64,000 nt of DNA from Corallium rubrum. Taxonomy: Eukaryota; Cnidaria; Anthozoa; Scleralcyonacea; Coralliidae. The stretch spans positions 234,001 to 298,000 of the forward strand of contig CAXIUP010000095.1 of NCBI GenBank assembly GCA_964035015.1, written 5' to 3'. The notes under the pieces are model-generated. The model searched no databases and was not told the origin of the DNA. It was given only the letters and a program-made list of their open reading frames with translations. Shown in pieces: positions 1 through 12,671 of this stretch (its first letter is position 1; each line of letters starts with the position of its first letter). A program made the position numbers and the translations under genes.

Positions 1-687
1 TCACGCTAAAGTCGAAGCACGAAAAAGTTGCATATTTAAATATTGGTTTTGTTTGTATTTAATACTGATAGTCTGATAATCACAGGTAATAATGAATAAC
101 ATAACAGAAAATGTGTGTTGATTTTATTAGACGTTATAAGGATCCAACAAAAAGTGCTTCTGGCAGTATCTAAGCTTGTTCCCAGTACTCTTTCCACAAT
201 ATTATACCAGGATCGAGTAGGAAGAGTACTGGGAATGAGATTTACCCAATAACTTGCAATAACGCGCTTCATCTATAACGCGGTCTCCACTGTGGACCCC
301 AACTGCCGCGCTACAGCGAGGCTCCACTGTATATATATATATTTATAACATAGCTTTGATATAGCAATGTTTTTGATTGGCTGTCATGTGTGCTCCATAA
401 CTCGATGTAGCACAACAAAAAAGCACGGGGGGAAAATTTCCAAACAAAAACTGAATTTTAAATTGACTTTTTATGGCCTTTTATATTATCAAAATACTGA
501 GTCATTTAATTTTATAAGCACTAAAGAACAACGACCCAGAAGACATAAACTGGGTCTGGGTAACCGAGTTTAAACTGTCCTTTTGGTTGGATTTTAGTGA
601 ACAAAAAAGACTTGGCAACAAAAGTAGAAAACACAACAACCAAAACAATTCGCTGGCTTGTGAAAGGATTTAATCCTATGTTATAAA
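1..687. other. No gene recognised
   Basis: AT-rich sequence with only short chance ORFs. A stretch at about 385-415 (gtgctccataactcgatg) resembles the arms of the foldback at 688-856, so part of this interval is probably degraded repeat. Confidence 0.4.
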
Positions 688-856
688 AGAAATGGCTTAT
701 GGTTTAGTGTGCTCCATCAAATTATGGATGCACTTGGGAAATTTGGATAGCACTCGGCTAGGCCTCGACCAACTCTTACGATTTTTTCATGCTCTCCCAA
801 TTTCCCGCATGCATCCATAACTCGATGGAGCACGCTAAACCATGAGCCATTTCTTA
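688..856. repeat. Foldback element
   Basis: Two arms of roughly 65 bp are imperfect reverse complements. The left arm starts with aagaaatggcttatggttta and the right arm ends with taaaccatgagccatttctt. They surround a loop of about 30 bp. No ORF is present. A non-autonomous inverted-repeat element is the likely origin. Confidence 0.6.
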
Positions 857-870
857 AATATATATACACG

Positions 871-1005
871 TATATATATTTTCACTTACCTCAAAAGTCT
901 GCAACAGGCTGTTTCATCTAAAAAAGAATGTTCAGATCTGCCTGAAGATTCTTTTTTAGATGAAACAGCCTGTTGCAGACTTTTGAGGTAAGTGAAAATA
1001 TATAT
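871..1005. repeat. Foldback with hammerhead-like core
   Basis: The arms at about 880-927 and 950-1000 are perfect reverse complements over at least 45 bp (acttacctcaaaagtctgca and its complement). The plus strand reads CTGAAGA near 939, then a short A/T stem, then GAAAC. That order matches the hammerhead-ribozyme core (CUGANGA, stem II, GAAA) seen in Penelope-like terminal repeats. Stem II is weak, so the ribozyme reading is an inference. Confidence 0.5.
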
Positions 1006-1104
1006 TTGCTCTAACTACATGTTATCGAGCACTCTTTGCGTTTCATAGACCAAAACCCACACATGCATACATATATATAAAATATAAAATATATAACTTT
1101 ATTT

Positions 1105-1220
1105 CTTGTACATACATACGTTTCGGGGCACTGCTCCTTCTTCAAATCCTTCTTCAAATCATGATTTGAAGAAGGGGCAGTGCCCTGAAACGTACGTATG
1201 TACAAGAAATAAAGTTATAT
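1105..1220. repeat. Foldback with hammerhead-like core, second type
   Basis: Two inverted copies of a motif of about 50 bp (gtacatacgtacgtttcagg style arms). On the plus strand TTTGAAGA is followed by a G/C hairpin (aggggcagtgccct) and GAAACGTACG; the other arm carries the same order on the minus strand. The first core base is T rather than the hammerhead C, so activity is doubtful. Confidence 0.45.
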
Positions 1221-1270
1221 ATTTGATGTTTTGTAAATGTGTCTAACTTTATGGCGAAGGGGCTCGTGAT

Positions 1271-1275
<5 letters not shown>

Positions 1276-1309
<34 letters not shown>

Positions 1310-1433
1310 CATACATACATACGTACGTACGTACGTACATAGGTACGTACGTATGTACATACATACATACATACATACATACATACATACATACATACAT
1401 TAAAATTGATGGTAAGCATTGAGCACACATTTA

Positions 1434-1491
<58 letters not shown>
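1276..1491. repeat. Compound microsatellite (TA)n, (CATA)n, (CGTA)n
   Basis: Runs of (TA), then (CATA)/(CGTA), about 35 bp of unique sequence and then another long (TA) run. Tyr/Val/Cys-rich ORFs here are low-complexity artefacts. Confidence 0.95.
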
Positions 1492-1493
<2 letters not shown>

Positions 1494-1956
1494 TCAATCG
1501 AAAAACCTCCTTCCACCTAAGCTTAACATCTGTAATATAATATGTCTTTCTACTTGATTCTGTTATTTGCCTATATTAGAAATCTGGACAAACTCATATT
1601 ATATAAATCATATTATAACTTACCTTCAGTCAGTCAGGCCTTCTGTATACTGTAATATCATGATTTTGAAAACAGTTTAGAAAAGACAGCACTCAGTGTC
1701 CAACTTCTTCTCAAAGCTTGGATAGTTTGAAAAACATTTCATTCAACGAATACATCAAAACTTTCACTCATAACATCTTCTAAACGTCTTTCAGGTACAT
1801 TAGTGGCAAATATTAAAACACAATTCATTTTATGAACCAACAAAATACTTTTGATAAATTTAAGTCATGGTCGCCATATTGGATTTTGTCTTGAAGTAAA
1901 ACACAGCTACCCCAAGCTACATATTTGAAATTGGTTCCATGTTGATTTGTTGCTAA

Positions 1957-2232
1957 AGTGTATATGAAACGAAAATTAACAAAATCACTTGAAACTTTGC
2001 ATATTGCTACAGTTCATGCAACTAAACATGAAAGACAAGTTACAAGTGATTTTGATCAAATCGAATATGTTAATTAGAAAAAAACGAACCACAAGTAATC
2101 TCACTTGAATATCACATAAGTCTAAATATCTCAAGAACTAAGTAAAATATGAAAAAGCTGTAAATTGATATTCCCCATTATTTTAAGAGTTCTTTCAAAT
2201 AAGACAAACTTAATTTTCGTTTCATATACACT
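1957..2232. mobile_element. TTAA-flanked palindromic MITE, family A, copy 1
   Basis: The termini AGTGTATATGAAACGAAAAT and its complement at 2213-2232 form inverted repeats. The right side is flanked by TTAA and the left by CTAA, a one-base decay. It belongs with the copies at 3523, 17270, 33600 and 45134. There is no transposase. A TTAA target suggests piggyBac-type mobilisation (established for that superfamily); the link to this family is inference. Confidence 0.65.
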
Positions 2233-2369
2233 TTAAATATACGTTAAAAAGTTGATATAAACGTTACAGCTTTGAAGTTTCGCTACTTTGGTTTTTTAAA
2301 GACTAGAGACTTCAAAGTCGTTTAATTGTTTATATCAATTCTCTGAATCAAAATCAAGCAAGAATTATC

Positions 2370-2860
2370 AAGACAAAAAAAGTGAAAAGTAAGAATTGAT
2401 TTCCAATTCTAGTTTTAATATAATGACCAATTTTCCATATGTTTTAACAATTAATAGCATTATAAAAGCAGTTATAATAGGATACTGATAAAAGTCATGT
2501 AGCACATGAGCTTGAAGAACTGTGGAAAACTTGAATGAACGTCTTTCAAAATCCGTAGAAGCATTTGATTTGCGCTCTTTGAGTTTTGTTAGCCAATCAG
2601 AATAAATGCTTAATATATAGACCTTATTCATAAATGGCCGACGATTTAATATCCTTTTATGTGTATATAAATTAGCCCCTATGACCTTGTTTTTAAAATA
2701 AAGATTCTTTTTAATTTCGCGCTTGAAAACGAGTTCAGAGGGGTTAATTTATATGCACATAAAAGAATATTAATTCCACGGCCACTTCTGAATATGGGCT
2801 ATTCCACACGATAAAATTTCCACTGTATCACATCTTTTCAGCATTTACCAAGACCTTTTT
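2370..2860. repeat. Dispersed repeat (copy with foldback insertion)
   Basis: The stretch gatttgcgctctttgagttt and about 150 bp around it recur at 7520-7690. The segment just before it (attataaaagcagttataat) recurs near 3995-4040. At 2621-2805 a foldback of about 180 bp (arms attcataaatggccg / cggccacttctgaat) interrupts this copy; the 7.6-kb copy lacks it. Confidence 0.6.
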
Positions 2861-3480
2861 TAACATACAAGTTGAAGGAGGCAAGGCCCTCCACCCAGCC
2901 CCCCTCCCCCCTTGAGCCTCCACCTTACGAATTGACCCCCCCCCCCCCCCCCCGCCAGAGAAAGTTCCTTTTCGCTGAAGTACAAACAAACGAACAAAGA
3001 ATTAAGCGATAAGAATATAAAAGGAAAATTTCAGACTTAGCTTTGAAGAAGGAATACCTATATAATTAACTCACCCCCAGTTTTTGTTTCAAACTTTTGA
3101 AATTAAAATGCTTAAAAATAGGTAACAATCTTGTCCAGTATTTCTATTGATGATATTAACTGTTCTTTCACTAAAATTAATGTACCTAATAAATATTTTC
3201 ATGGGACAGTCCTAACTCACTAGGCAGCACTGTAACAGCAGCATTAATATGTTTGGCATGCTGATGAGTTCTGACATAGCAAAGCAGTCAGAAATGTGCT
3301 GTATTTTAACTAGTTTCGATGACATTTTATAACCTTCAGTGTTACTAAAAATCACCTTTCAGAATGCAGGAAATGGTATTTCCGAGACTCTAAATTTTAA
3401 ATTGTCTCCGGGGGCATTTCCCCAGACCACCCCTAAAAGGGTCCTTTTTAGTGAATGCCCCCCCTCCCCCAAGAAGACAT
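2861..3480. repeat. Degraded mobile-element sequence with poly-C tract
   Basis: A run of about 18 C at 2936-2953 and a block at 3300-3480 (cagaatgcaggaaatggtat) match the interior of the hAT-like elements at 34542 and 47137. No intact termini are found, so this is a remnant. No gene. Confidence 0.45.
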
Positions 3481-3522
3481 TCCTTAAAAAGGTCTTGATT
3501 TTCTAAATGTTTCAACAATTAA

Positions 3523-3989
3523 AGTGTCTATGAAGTGAAAATTATTATTGTCTTAAATAAAATTACTCTCAAAATGACAAAGTAACATCTTTTGCAGATC
3601 TTCGTTTCCGTGCCTCGTTGTTGAGATATTTCAATTTTTTGGATATCAAATTAAACACTTTGACGTCACACGTGTATAATGAGTTATCAGAGAAGGTTCG
3701 GTATCTTTGCTATTATCAAACGAAATCAATTAAAAATCTGTAGGTCTAATGCTGTATGCGAAATAGACGCACAGGATCGGCTTCGAAGTGATTTCGTTTG
3801 ATAATAGCAAAGAACTTTCTCCGATAACTCATTATACACGTGTGATGTCAAAGTGTTTAATTCGCATATCAAAGAAACTGAAATATCTCAACAACGAAGC
3901 ACGGAAACGAAGATCTGCAAAAGATGTTACGTTGTAGTTTTAAGAGTTCTTTCATTTAAGACAATAATAATTTTCACTTCATAGGCACT
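3523..3989. mobile_element. TTAA-flanked palindromic MITE, family A, copy 2
   Basis: The ends AGTGTCTATGAAGTGAAAAT and ATTTTCACTTCATAGGCACT are inverted. Each side carries TTAA (3519-3522 and 3990-3993). A related repeat at 2437-2470 reads aacaattaatagcattat without the element, which gives an empty-site paralogue and supports TTAA duplication on insertion. The arms extend about 200 bp inward, so a transcript would fold into one long hairpin. Confidence 0.8.
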
Positions 3990-4195
3990 TTAACAGTATT
4001 ATAAAACCCGTGATAATCGAATACTGATAAAAGTCATTTAGAGAATGCTTGCATCCACTCCCTATCGAGTATTTCAACGCTCTATATATTCCATAGTGTT
4101 TTGATTCATCAAGATTAGGCATACTAGTGAGCTCTATATAGAGTCCACTGCAAAGATCTTTTGTTTTCTTTTGTCATAGCACAGTGAGCTCTCTA

Positions 4196-7100
4196 AATAG
4201 AGTAACTAATGAATTCAATAGAGTCACTTAAGTTATGAATTCAATAGAGTCACTAATGAATTCAATAGAGTCACTTATGAATTCAATAGAGTCACTAATG
4301 AATTCAATGGAGTCACTAATGAATTTAATGGAGTCACTAATGAATTCATTAGAGTCACTAATGAATTCAATAGAGTCACTAATGAATTCAATAGAGTTAC
4401 TAATGAATTCAATAGAGTCACTAATGAATTCAATAGAGTCACTAATGAATTCAATAGAGTCACTAATGAATTCAATAGAGTCACTAATGAACTCAATGGA
4501 GTCACTAATGAATTCAATAGAGTCACTAATGAATTCAATAGAGTCACTAATGAATTCAGTAGAGTCACTAATGAATTCAATAGAGTCACTAATGAAATCA
4601 GTAGAGTCACTAACGAATTCAATAGAGTCACTAATGAATTCAATAGAGTCACTAATCACTTCAGTAGAGTCACTAATGAATTCAATAGAGTCACACTAAT
4701 GAATTCAATAGAGTCACTAATGAATTCATTAGAGTCACTAATGAATTCAATAGAGTCACTAATGAATTCAATAGAGACACTAATCAATTCAATAGAGTCA
4801 CTAATGAATCCAATAGAGTCACTAATGAATTCAATAGAGACACTAATCAATTCAGTAGAGTCACTAATCAATTCAATACAGTCACTAATGAATTCAATAG
4901 AGTCATTAACGAATTCAATAGAGTCACTAATGAATTCAATAGAGTCACTAATGAATTCAATAGAGTCACTAATGAATTCAATAGAGTCACTAATGAATTC
5001 AATAGAGTCACTAATGAATTCAATAGAGTCACTAATGAATTCAATGGAGTCACTAATGAATTCAATAGAGTCACTAATGAATTCAATAGAGTCACTAATG
5101 AATTCAATAGAGTCACTAATCAATTCAATAGAGTCACTAATGAACTCAATGGAGTCACTAATGAATTCAATAGAGTCACTAATGAATTCAATAGAGTCAC
5201 TAATGAATTCAATAGAGTCACTAATCAATTCAATAGAGTCACTAATCAATTCAATGGAGTCACTAATGAATTCAATAGAGTCACTAATGAATTCAATAGA
5301 GTCACTAATGAATTCAATAGAGTCATTAATGAATTCAATAGAGTCACTAATGAATTCAATAGAGTCACTAATGAATTCAATGGAGTCACTAATGAATTCA
5401 ATAGAGTCACTAATGAATTCAATAGAGTCACTAATGAATTCAATAGAGTCACTAATGAATTCAATAGAGTCACTAATGAATTCAATAGAGCCACTAATGA
5501 ATTCAATAGAGTCACTAATGAATTCAAAAGAGTTACTAATGAATTCAATAGAGTCACTAATGAATTCAATAGAGTCACTAATGAATTCAATAGAGTCACT
5601 AATGAATTCAATAGAGTCACTAATGAATTCAATAGAGTCACTAATGAATTCAATAGAGTCACTAATGAATTCAATAGAGTTACTAATGAATTCACTAGAG
5701 TCACTAATGATTTCAATAGAGTTACTAATGAATTCAATAGAGTTACTAATGAATTCAATAGAGTCACTAATGAATTCAATAGAGTCACTAATGGATTCAA
5801 TAGAGTCACTAATGAATTCAATAGAGTCACTAATGAACTCAATAGAGTCAATAATGAATTCAATAGAGTTACTAATGAATTCAATAGAGTTACTAATGAA
5901 TTCAATAGAGCCACTAATGAATTCAATAGAGTTACTAATGAATTCAATAGAGTCACTAATGAATTCAATAGAGTCACTAATCAATTCAATAGAGTCACTA
6001 ATGAATTCAATAGAGTTACTAATGAATTCAATAGAGTCACTAATGAATTCAATAGAGTTACTAATGAATTCAATAGAGTCACTAATTAATTCAATAGAGT
6101 TACTAATGAATTCAATAGAGTCACTAATGAATTCAATAGAGTTACTAATGAATTCGATAGAGTCACTAATGAATTCAATAGAGTCACTAATGAATTCAAT
6201 AGAGTCACTAATCAATTCAATAGAGTCACTAATAAATTCAATAGAGTCACTAATGAATTCAATCGAGTCACTAATGAATTCAATAGAGTCACTAATGAAT
6301 TCAATGGAGTCACTAATGAATTCAATAGTCACTAATGAATTCAATAGAGTCACTAATGAATTCAATAGAGTCACTAATGAATTCAATAGAGTCACTAATG
6401 AATTCAATAGAGTTACTAATGAATTCAATAGATTCACTAATGAATTCAATAGAGTTACTAATGAATTCAATAGAGTCACTACTGAATTCAATAGAGTCAC
6501 TAATGAATTCAAGAGAGTCACTAATGAATTCAAGAGAGTCACTACTAATCAATTCAATAGAGTCACTAATGAATTCAATAGAGTCACTAATCAATTCAAT
6601 AGAGTCACTAATGAATGCAAGAGAGTCACTAATGAATTCAATAGTCACTAATGAATTCAATAGAGTCACTAATGAATTCAATAGAGTCACTAATGAATTC
6701 AATAGAGTCACTAATGAATTCAATAGAGTCACTAATGAATTCAATAGAGTCACTAATGAATTCAATAGAGTAACTAATGAATTCAATAGAGTCACTAATG
6801 AATTCAATAGAGTCACTAATGAATTCAGTAGAGTCACTAATGATTCAATAGAGTCACTAATGAATTCAATAGAGTTAATAATGAATTCAATAGAGTCACT
6901 AATGAATTCAATAGAGTCACTAATGAATTCAATAGAGTCACTAATGAATTCAATAGAGTCACTAATTAATTCAATAAAGTCACTAATTAATTCAATAGAG
7001 TCACTAATGAATTCAATAGAGTCACTAATGAATTCAATAGAGTCACTAATGAATTCAATAGAGTCACTAATGATTCAATAGAGTCACTAATGAATTCAAT

Positions 7101-7270
7101 AGAGTCACTAATGAATTCAATAGAGTTACTAATGAATTCAATAGAGTCACTAATGAATTCAATAGAGTCACTAATGAATTCAATAAAGTCACTAATCAAT
7201 TCAATAGGGTCACTAATCAATTCAATAGAGTTACTAATGAATTCAATAGAGTCACTACTGTAGTCTATAT
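4196..7270. repeat. 21-bp minisatellite, about 146 units
   Basis: The unit is AATGAATTCAATAGAGTCACT, with an EcoRI site in nearly every copy. Because 21 is a multiple of three and the unit lacks stops in several frames, long heptapeptide-repeat ORFs appear on both strands; these are artefacts. GTTACT and GTCACT variants alternate around 5998-6140, giving a 42-bp higher-order unit. Indels near 6328, 6541, 6645 and 6841 shift the frame. The array edges contain tatatagagt, a possible seed. Confidence 0.97.
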
Positions 7271-7275
7271 AGAGT

Positions 7276-8170
7276 AAATTCTCCGGTAAACGTGCTAGAC
7301 GCAAAAAACCAACACATTTATAGTTAAAATTGAAACTTCTTCGTGGTTGCAACCATTCTCTAAGACGGTTAGAGAATGGTCACTCGTGTTCTATGTAATG
7401 GGATATAGAGTCCCTCGAATTAGACAGAAGACGGCTCGGGGTCTCCGGCCCCTCGTGGCCTTCTATCTAATTCTCGTCACCCTATATCAAATAGAGGGGA
7501 CACGTGAACATTCTCTAACCCTTACATAGTGCATGCGCTTGGGGAACTTTGAGGAAACTGACAACTTTCAAGATCTGTATAAGCAATTGATTTGCTCTCT
7601 TTGAGTTTTATTAGCCAATCAGAATAAAAATACTCTACCTGATAAAATTTACATTGTATTACATCTTTTCCGCATTTACAATAAAATTGCACTTTTCTTA
7701 GCCAATCATTTTGTGAAGTTTTTCCATGTATTTTATTATGCAGCAAATGTCATACTTTTTAAGTGTTTATATTTTGCAACATTTTATTATGAATACATTT
7801 AAAAAAGTTTAAGACTAATACAAGACTATCTCTACCTATCTAATAATATAAAAGAAAACTCTATGTATTTAAAGCTAATTGTATTAATGTAAATCTACAG
7901 TTGTTGCCAGTTCAAGTTATAATAAAAGATTAAATTTCAGAGTTACAGTTACTTACATAATATTAATTTAAACTATACAATACATCAGCATTACATCACA
8001 TTAATTCACACTTATTAACTGTACCGAAAAAAATGGCGACTTGTAAATTTAACCATAATTTCTTTTCGCGTAGTAAATATTGTTTCTTAGGGGAATTATT
8101 GAAAAATACGGCTTGAAAAAAATAAAATTTGATGGAAAACGAGTTTTTGCCTACTTAATGCATGTTAACA
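7276..8170. other. No gene; small hairpins and dispersed repeat
   Basis: At 7350-7530 there are short inverted repeats (gaattagacag / ctatctaattc around a GGGG/CCCC stem). At 7520-7690 lies the second copy of the repeat at 2370-2860. The rest is AT-rich with no coding signal. Confidence 0.45.
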
Positions 8171-8204
8171 TAATAAACATTATAATAGAATCAAGATTTA
8201 CCAA

Positions 8205-8550
8205 GTTTCTTATTTATTGCTCATCTTTCGACCTGTTGACTTAGAACTTCATCAGAGCAAATGCCAACATCGTGTTGGCTCACGAAATATAAACAAAACA
8301 ACTAAACAACCAGAATAACGTAAGAACACAATGGTGTAGTTACGTGCTTATTCGTTTATTCTAAAATTAATTAAATGACATAATGGAATCAGGATTGTTG
8401 ATCGAAGAGAGCTAACCAACTGCTATTCTACGGCTGACTCTCCTGTGAAATCGCAGGATTTTTTTAAAACTTTAATAGATTTGATCTGATAAAGGTCTGA
8501 ACCACAGATCAAAAGTTAAGCAATAAATAATAGACTTGTGTTACCACAAA
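8205..8550. repeat. Inverted pair of hammerhead-like motifs
   Basis: On the minus strand, near 8275-8215, CTGATGA is followed by a hairpin and CGAAAG, then a tail gcaataaataagaaactt. On the plus strand near 8490-8540, a decayed copy reads tctgataaaggtctgaacc with the same tail. This resembles terminal repeats of Penelope-like retroelements (established for that group); the assignment here is inference. Confidence 0.4.
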
Positions 8551-9049
8551 TCGTTACGCTTCTGTTAAAATTTGTCACCATGTAAACATTCAAAGAATTA
8601 ATAGTAAATATTGTTTATTTGTTTTTTGAGATGCTCTAAGTTTACGAAGTATTATGGTTAAATTACAGCAGTCCTTTTCTGGTATATTTTCGATTAAAGC
8701 AACTTAATAGTCAGAACTACATACATAAAAACGCACAATATTTTACAGATCTGTAATCTTGTTGATATGTTGTGCAATTTTTGTTTGGGTGACTGACAGA
8801 ATGTTTGTGTTTAATTATTCAATCTATTCAGAGGTTGTCTTTTTTGCAAAAAATAAGGTGTAAAGGTTTTGATTCTCAATAAAATCCGCTCAAATTGATA
8901 CAAAAGAATTTTACTTTGTGGAAAAGAAATAATTTGGCCGCAAAAGATATCCACAACTAAATATTTAAGCAATATGAAGCTGGATGTTTATTTAGGTTTG
9001 CTAAAGAGTTGAGAGCTGTTTGTCTAGTATAAACCAAAACGATGCTGTC

Positions 9050-9490
9050 ACTTTGCAAACCAGACTTTAGTTTTGTGGTGCTTGCTTCATGTTTAATATT
9101 CAATTTTTTGACAGAGGATAAATAAAAACGATGTATTCTCCTTGCAAACCAGACTTTAGTCTGGCACTTCATTTATGTTTAATATTCAGTTTTCTGAGAG
9201 AGCAGAAATAAAGCCAATGTACTACTTGTAAACCAGACTTTAATCTTGACAGTGCATCCATGCATCCAAGCTTCACTTGTCTAATATTCAATTTTTTTGA
9301 CACAACATATAAATGGAATCAACGTATTCCTTACAAGTCAAACTTTAGTCTTGACATCGTGGTCGCTATTTTATGTTTAAATCCAGTTTTTTGACAGAGA
9401 AAAAATAGAGGCGATGTATTCTTCTCCCTAACCAGACTTGCTAACCATATATAGCGTTGTCGTTCTTTCATGTTTAATATTCAGTTTTCT
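9050..9490. repeat. Imperfect tandem repeat of about 85-95 bp
   Basis: Five units each contain caaaccagactttagt, then catgtttaatattcagtttt, then an aataaa stretch and gatgtattct. The same array lies at 57570-58060 in the duplicated flank, so it predates the duplication. No coding potential. Confidence 0.7.
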
Positions 9491-10614
9491 GACGAACTGC
9501 AGGCTTAGAGTAAAACTGTAAATAATCCAATATCTGAAACAGAGTAAAGTGATGGTTGACAGCCAGAGTTTAAAATGGTTCAAGGACAGCTTTCGTCGAA
9601 ATAGAACTTCTCAAAGTGTTGTTGTTTGACGGTTAATGTTAGTGGAGTTCAGGTATATGAAGCACCGTGGGTTAAACATTCTTGAGATAATCTGTAGACA
9701 GTCAGAGTTAAGATAGTTCCAGATAACGTTTGTTGACATATTCATCCTTAGTTTAATTCAGTGAATCAATGATGATTAACCGAAGATGCAAAGGAGATGA
9801 AGAATGTCGGAAAATATATTCCTCGTTGATTATTTCAGTGCTTAGTAACATAAAAAACAGAGTTTAATGGTTGTAGTTGATATTCAGTTGTCAGTTTACC
9901 AAATGCCAGTATTCGAGGTTTTCCAAATTAAAGAGCTACATTTTGTAATGTTCAAGCCGTTTGGTTTGACTAGTAAAATAGTTCATGACAAGTTATAATT
10001 CAAAGAATTGGGCTCAAATTTTCAGTCTTCATTCCAACCATTTAGCATGTTAATAATATAGATAAACAAAGCAACTGGCAAGGCTGAAAACCAAAGTAAG
10101 CAGAGGAACCAATCAGATACCATTATACCAACTTGTGGAAGCGGAATCTTTAACTTCAGTTTTTGAAACAGATCAACCTTTAGCTTCATCATGAAGAATA
10201 ATTGTCAGGGTTCAAGCTTTAAAATAGGATATATTCTTTATGTACTTTATTTGTTGTCGTGGCCAAGGTTTTGAAACTCGTCGATATAACAATTTGGGCT
10301 TCCTTGAAGGCGTCAACAAAGCAACAGAAAGCACAGATTTAATTATTACCACAAGTGTCTCAAATAAGCGTTGTCTTCCTGGGCCAATGGTGATAGTTTG
10401 ACTTTCTCTGTATTTAAGTACCACACAGTTTGTTTTATCTTTTGGTGAAGTAACCACTGGAAGATTCCAGAATCCCAAGAATAATTTCCAAAGTTTAAGC
10501 AGGCTTGATTTGACTAGACAAACAGCTCGAATTATCTTTATCACTCAAATAGAAACATTGTATTGTACAATTGCTTAAAGCATTAAACGCAGATATCTCA
10601 GTTCATGAAGTAAT

Positions 10615-10900
10615 ATTTACAACATGAGCAGCAGTGTTTTCTTATCAGATTTAAAACACGAGGCGATAGCTGAGTATTTTAGATCTCATAAAACACATAC
10701 TGCGAATGTTTTGAATAGCTTTAGAAACGACCCATTTGGTAAGTTCATTGGCGTAGTAATTTTTAAAAACAATGTTGTCTAAGACGAGAAAATCAAGGCT
10801 AAAGTTTATGAAAAGCAGGAGGATTTTTTTATCAGAAATAAAGCTACGGACTTGGTTAGATTTCTTTTGTGCTTTATTCATGAATGATTAATGGTTTTAA
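10615..10900. repeat. Dispersed repeat, copy 1
   Basis: Closely matches 43533-44110 (cacatactgcgaatgttttg in both), but lacks the 301-bp insertion found in that copy. It contains a hairpin around gttttatcagat / atctcataaaac. No intact gene. Confidence 0.6.
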
Positions 10901-12513
10901 ATGGAATGTAACATCATACTTGAAACAAAGTATGGGCAAGGAAAATTTGTGACATTTCATCAACTTTACCCTTTACAGCCAGGACCATATGTTGTATTGT
11001 ATAAAATCGTCTGGTTTTAGCCAGAGAAAAATTCTAAAGTTTTCAATAAGCTGTAAAAGGTCAAGAATTTATAGTTTCTCAGCCATTTACAATCATTGAG
11101 GATCTTTTTCTGTGCCAAATACAATTCACCTGGTGTTAACCAGAAAAGATAAATAAGATGTTTGAAATGGCTAACAGGCTGCGAAAGGTTAAGTATCCCA
11201 TCACATAATTTTTAACAAAAAGCCAACCTCTGAATTTCATTTTGACAGTGACTAACATTCAGCTATTACTTGAGTTAATCAAAAGCAAAGCTACATCACG
11301 AGAAATGTTTTTTACAACTTGCAAACTTGGCTTAGGGTATTCTATAGAGCGTGAAAACGTTGTATAATAATGATAAATATATGACCATTAGAAATATTAA
11401 AGCAGTGGCTTAGATAGTTCAGAATCAGTTAATTTAAACACGAAACATTCATGCAATTTTTTTATATACAGCAGAGTACATTGTTGGTGCTTACGCCACT
11501 AATAACATTATGTTATAACTAATAACAATGTGTACATCAGAATTGTATAATTGTGATAAAATATTCTCAGTTAACAAATTAGTTTTACAAAGTAACTAAA
11601 TAAGATATACCGTTGACACACACTTTCAAAACATTCTCACTTTACACTTATACTGGAGAAAACTCAAAACTAAACTATTTGACTTTGCTAAATTACAATT
11701 TTGTTTCTATATGTTAACACTTTCACTGCCACAATCAACTTTATTATCTTACTGGAATTTTAGTTTACTACCTTTTCACTTTGCTCTATCTAAAACACTG
11801 CACTTTACTTTTTTACACTCACCGATAGAGTTAAGCCTTGGCAATTTTAATTATCAAAACTAAGTATTATCAAGTATTTTATAACCAAACAATTAGATAG
11901 TACCATTTAAACTGCAGTGATCTATTTGTGTTACCCTCAGCTGTACATATATACAAGATATATCTAGATTACAACTATATCTCCTTTATTCATAGCTGTA
12001 GGTAACTCAAGTGTAATGCAAGTCCTCTCATATACACAAAAAAGTTAATTATAAATTCCAATTCTAATAGTATATATAACTAAACTATTTGAGGAACCTG
12101 TATTAGTGAAGGTCCAATCAGAGAAATGCTCATAGTGTTTAACTAACAATAACAAACATGATGTCAAAGACAAACTATTGTTATGTAACATATCTGCAAA
12201 TGATCAAAAATTCTAAATTATATAATGCAAAATGTGTAATAATATTAGACAAAGAAAGAGCTTGTATCTTTGTCTGCAAATGCTGAGATAACTCGCCTGT
12301 AAATTTTGAAAACTACTTTAAGTTAAACGACCAGAGTATGAGAATACGTGGAATGCTTCTTGTTAGATTCAACTGCCTAAGATATACCCCTGAATATGCT
12401 AGAAACTTGTATTATTAAGTGCTAAAATCTATAACTTTCCTATTAAAATTAGAAAAACTTTGAATTTTAATTACTTTATAGGCAGATTGGTAAAGAACCG
12501 TTATTGTTAATTA

Positions 12514-12671
12514 TTAGCCAACAAAGTCGGTTTTCTTTCATCTACCGCGAAATCCCGCGGAATATATATCACAAATATCTCGAAAATCGGTGCTATAACC
12601 TATATGCGGCACTCTTGCCAATTACTTACGTCAAATTAATATCCCAAGAGAAAACAGACTTTGCTGGCTAA
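12514..12671. mobile_element. Short TIR element specific to flank copy 1
   Basis: The ends TTAGCCAACAAAGTC and GACTTTGCTGGCTAA are near-perfect inverted repeats. The equivalent site near 60445 in the duplicated flank lacks the element, so it inserted after duplication or was lost from the other copy. Confidence 0.6.

Noticed and set aside
4228-7081. Long ORFs of heptapeptide repeats on both strands
   Set aside because: They are read from the 21-bp minisatellite, are open in several frames at once and shift frame at array indels. No start context or unique domain.
10212-10544. 110-residue minus-strand ORF
   Set aside because: No recognisable domain, and it is not kept in the duplicated flank near 58.9 kb.
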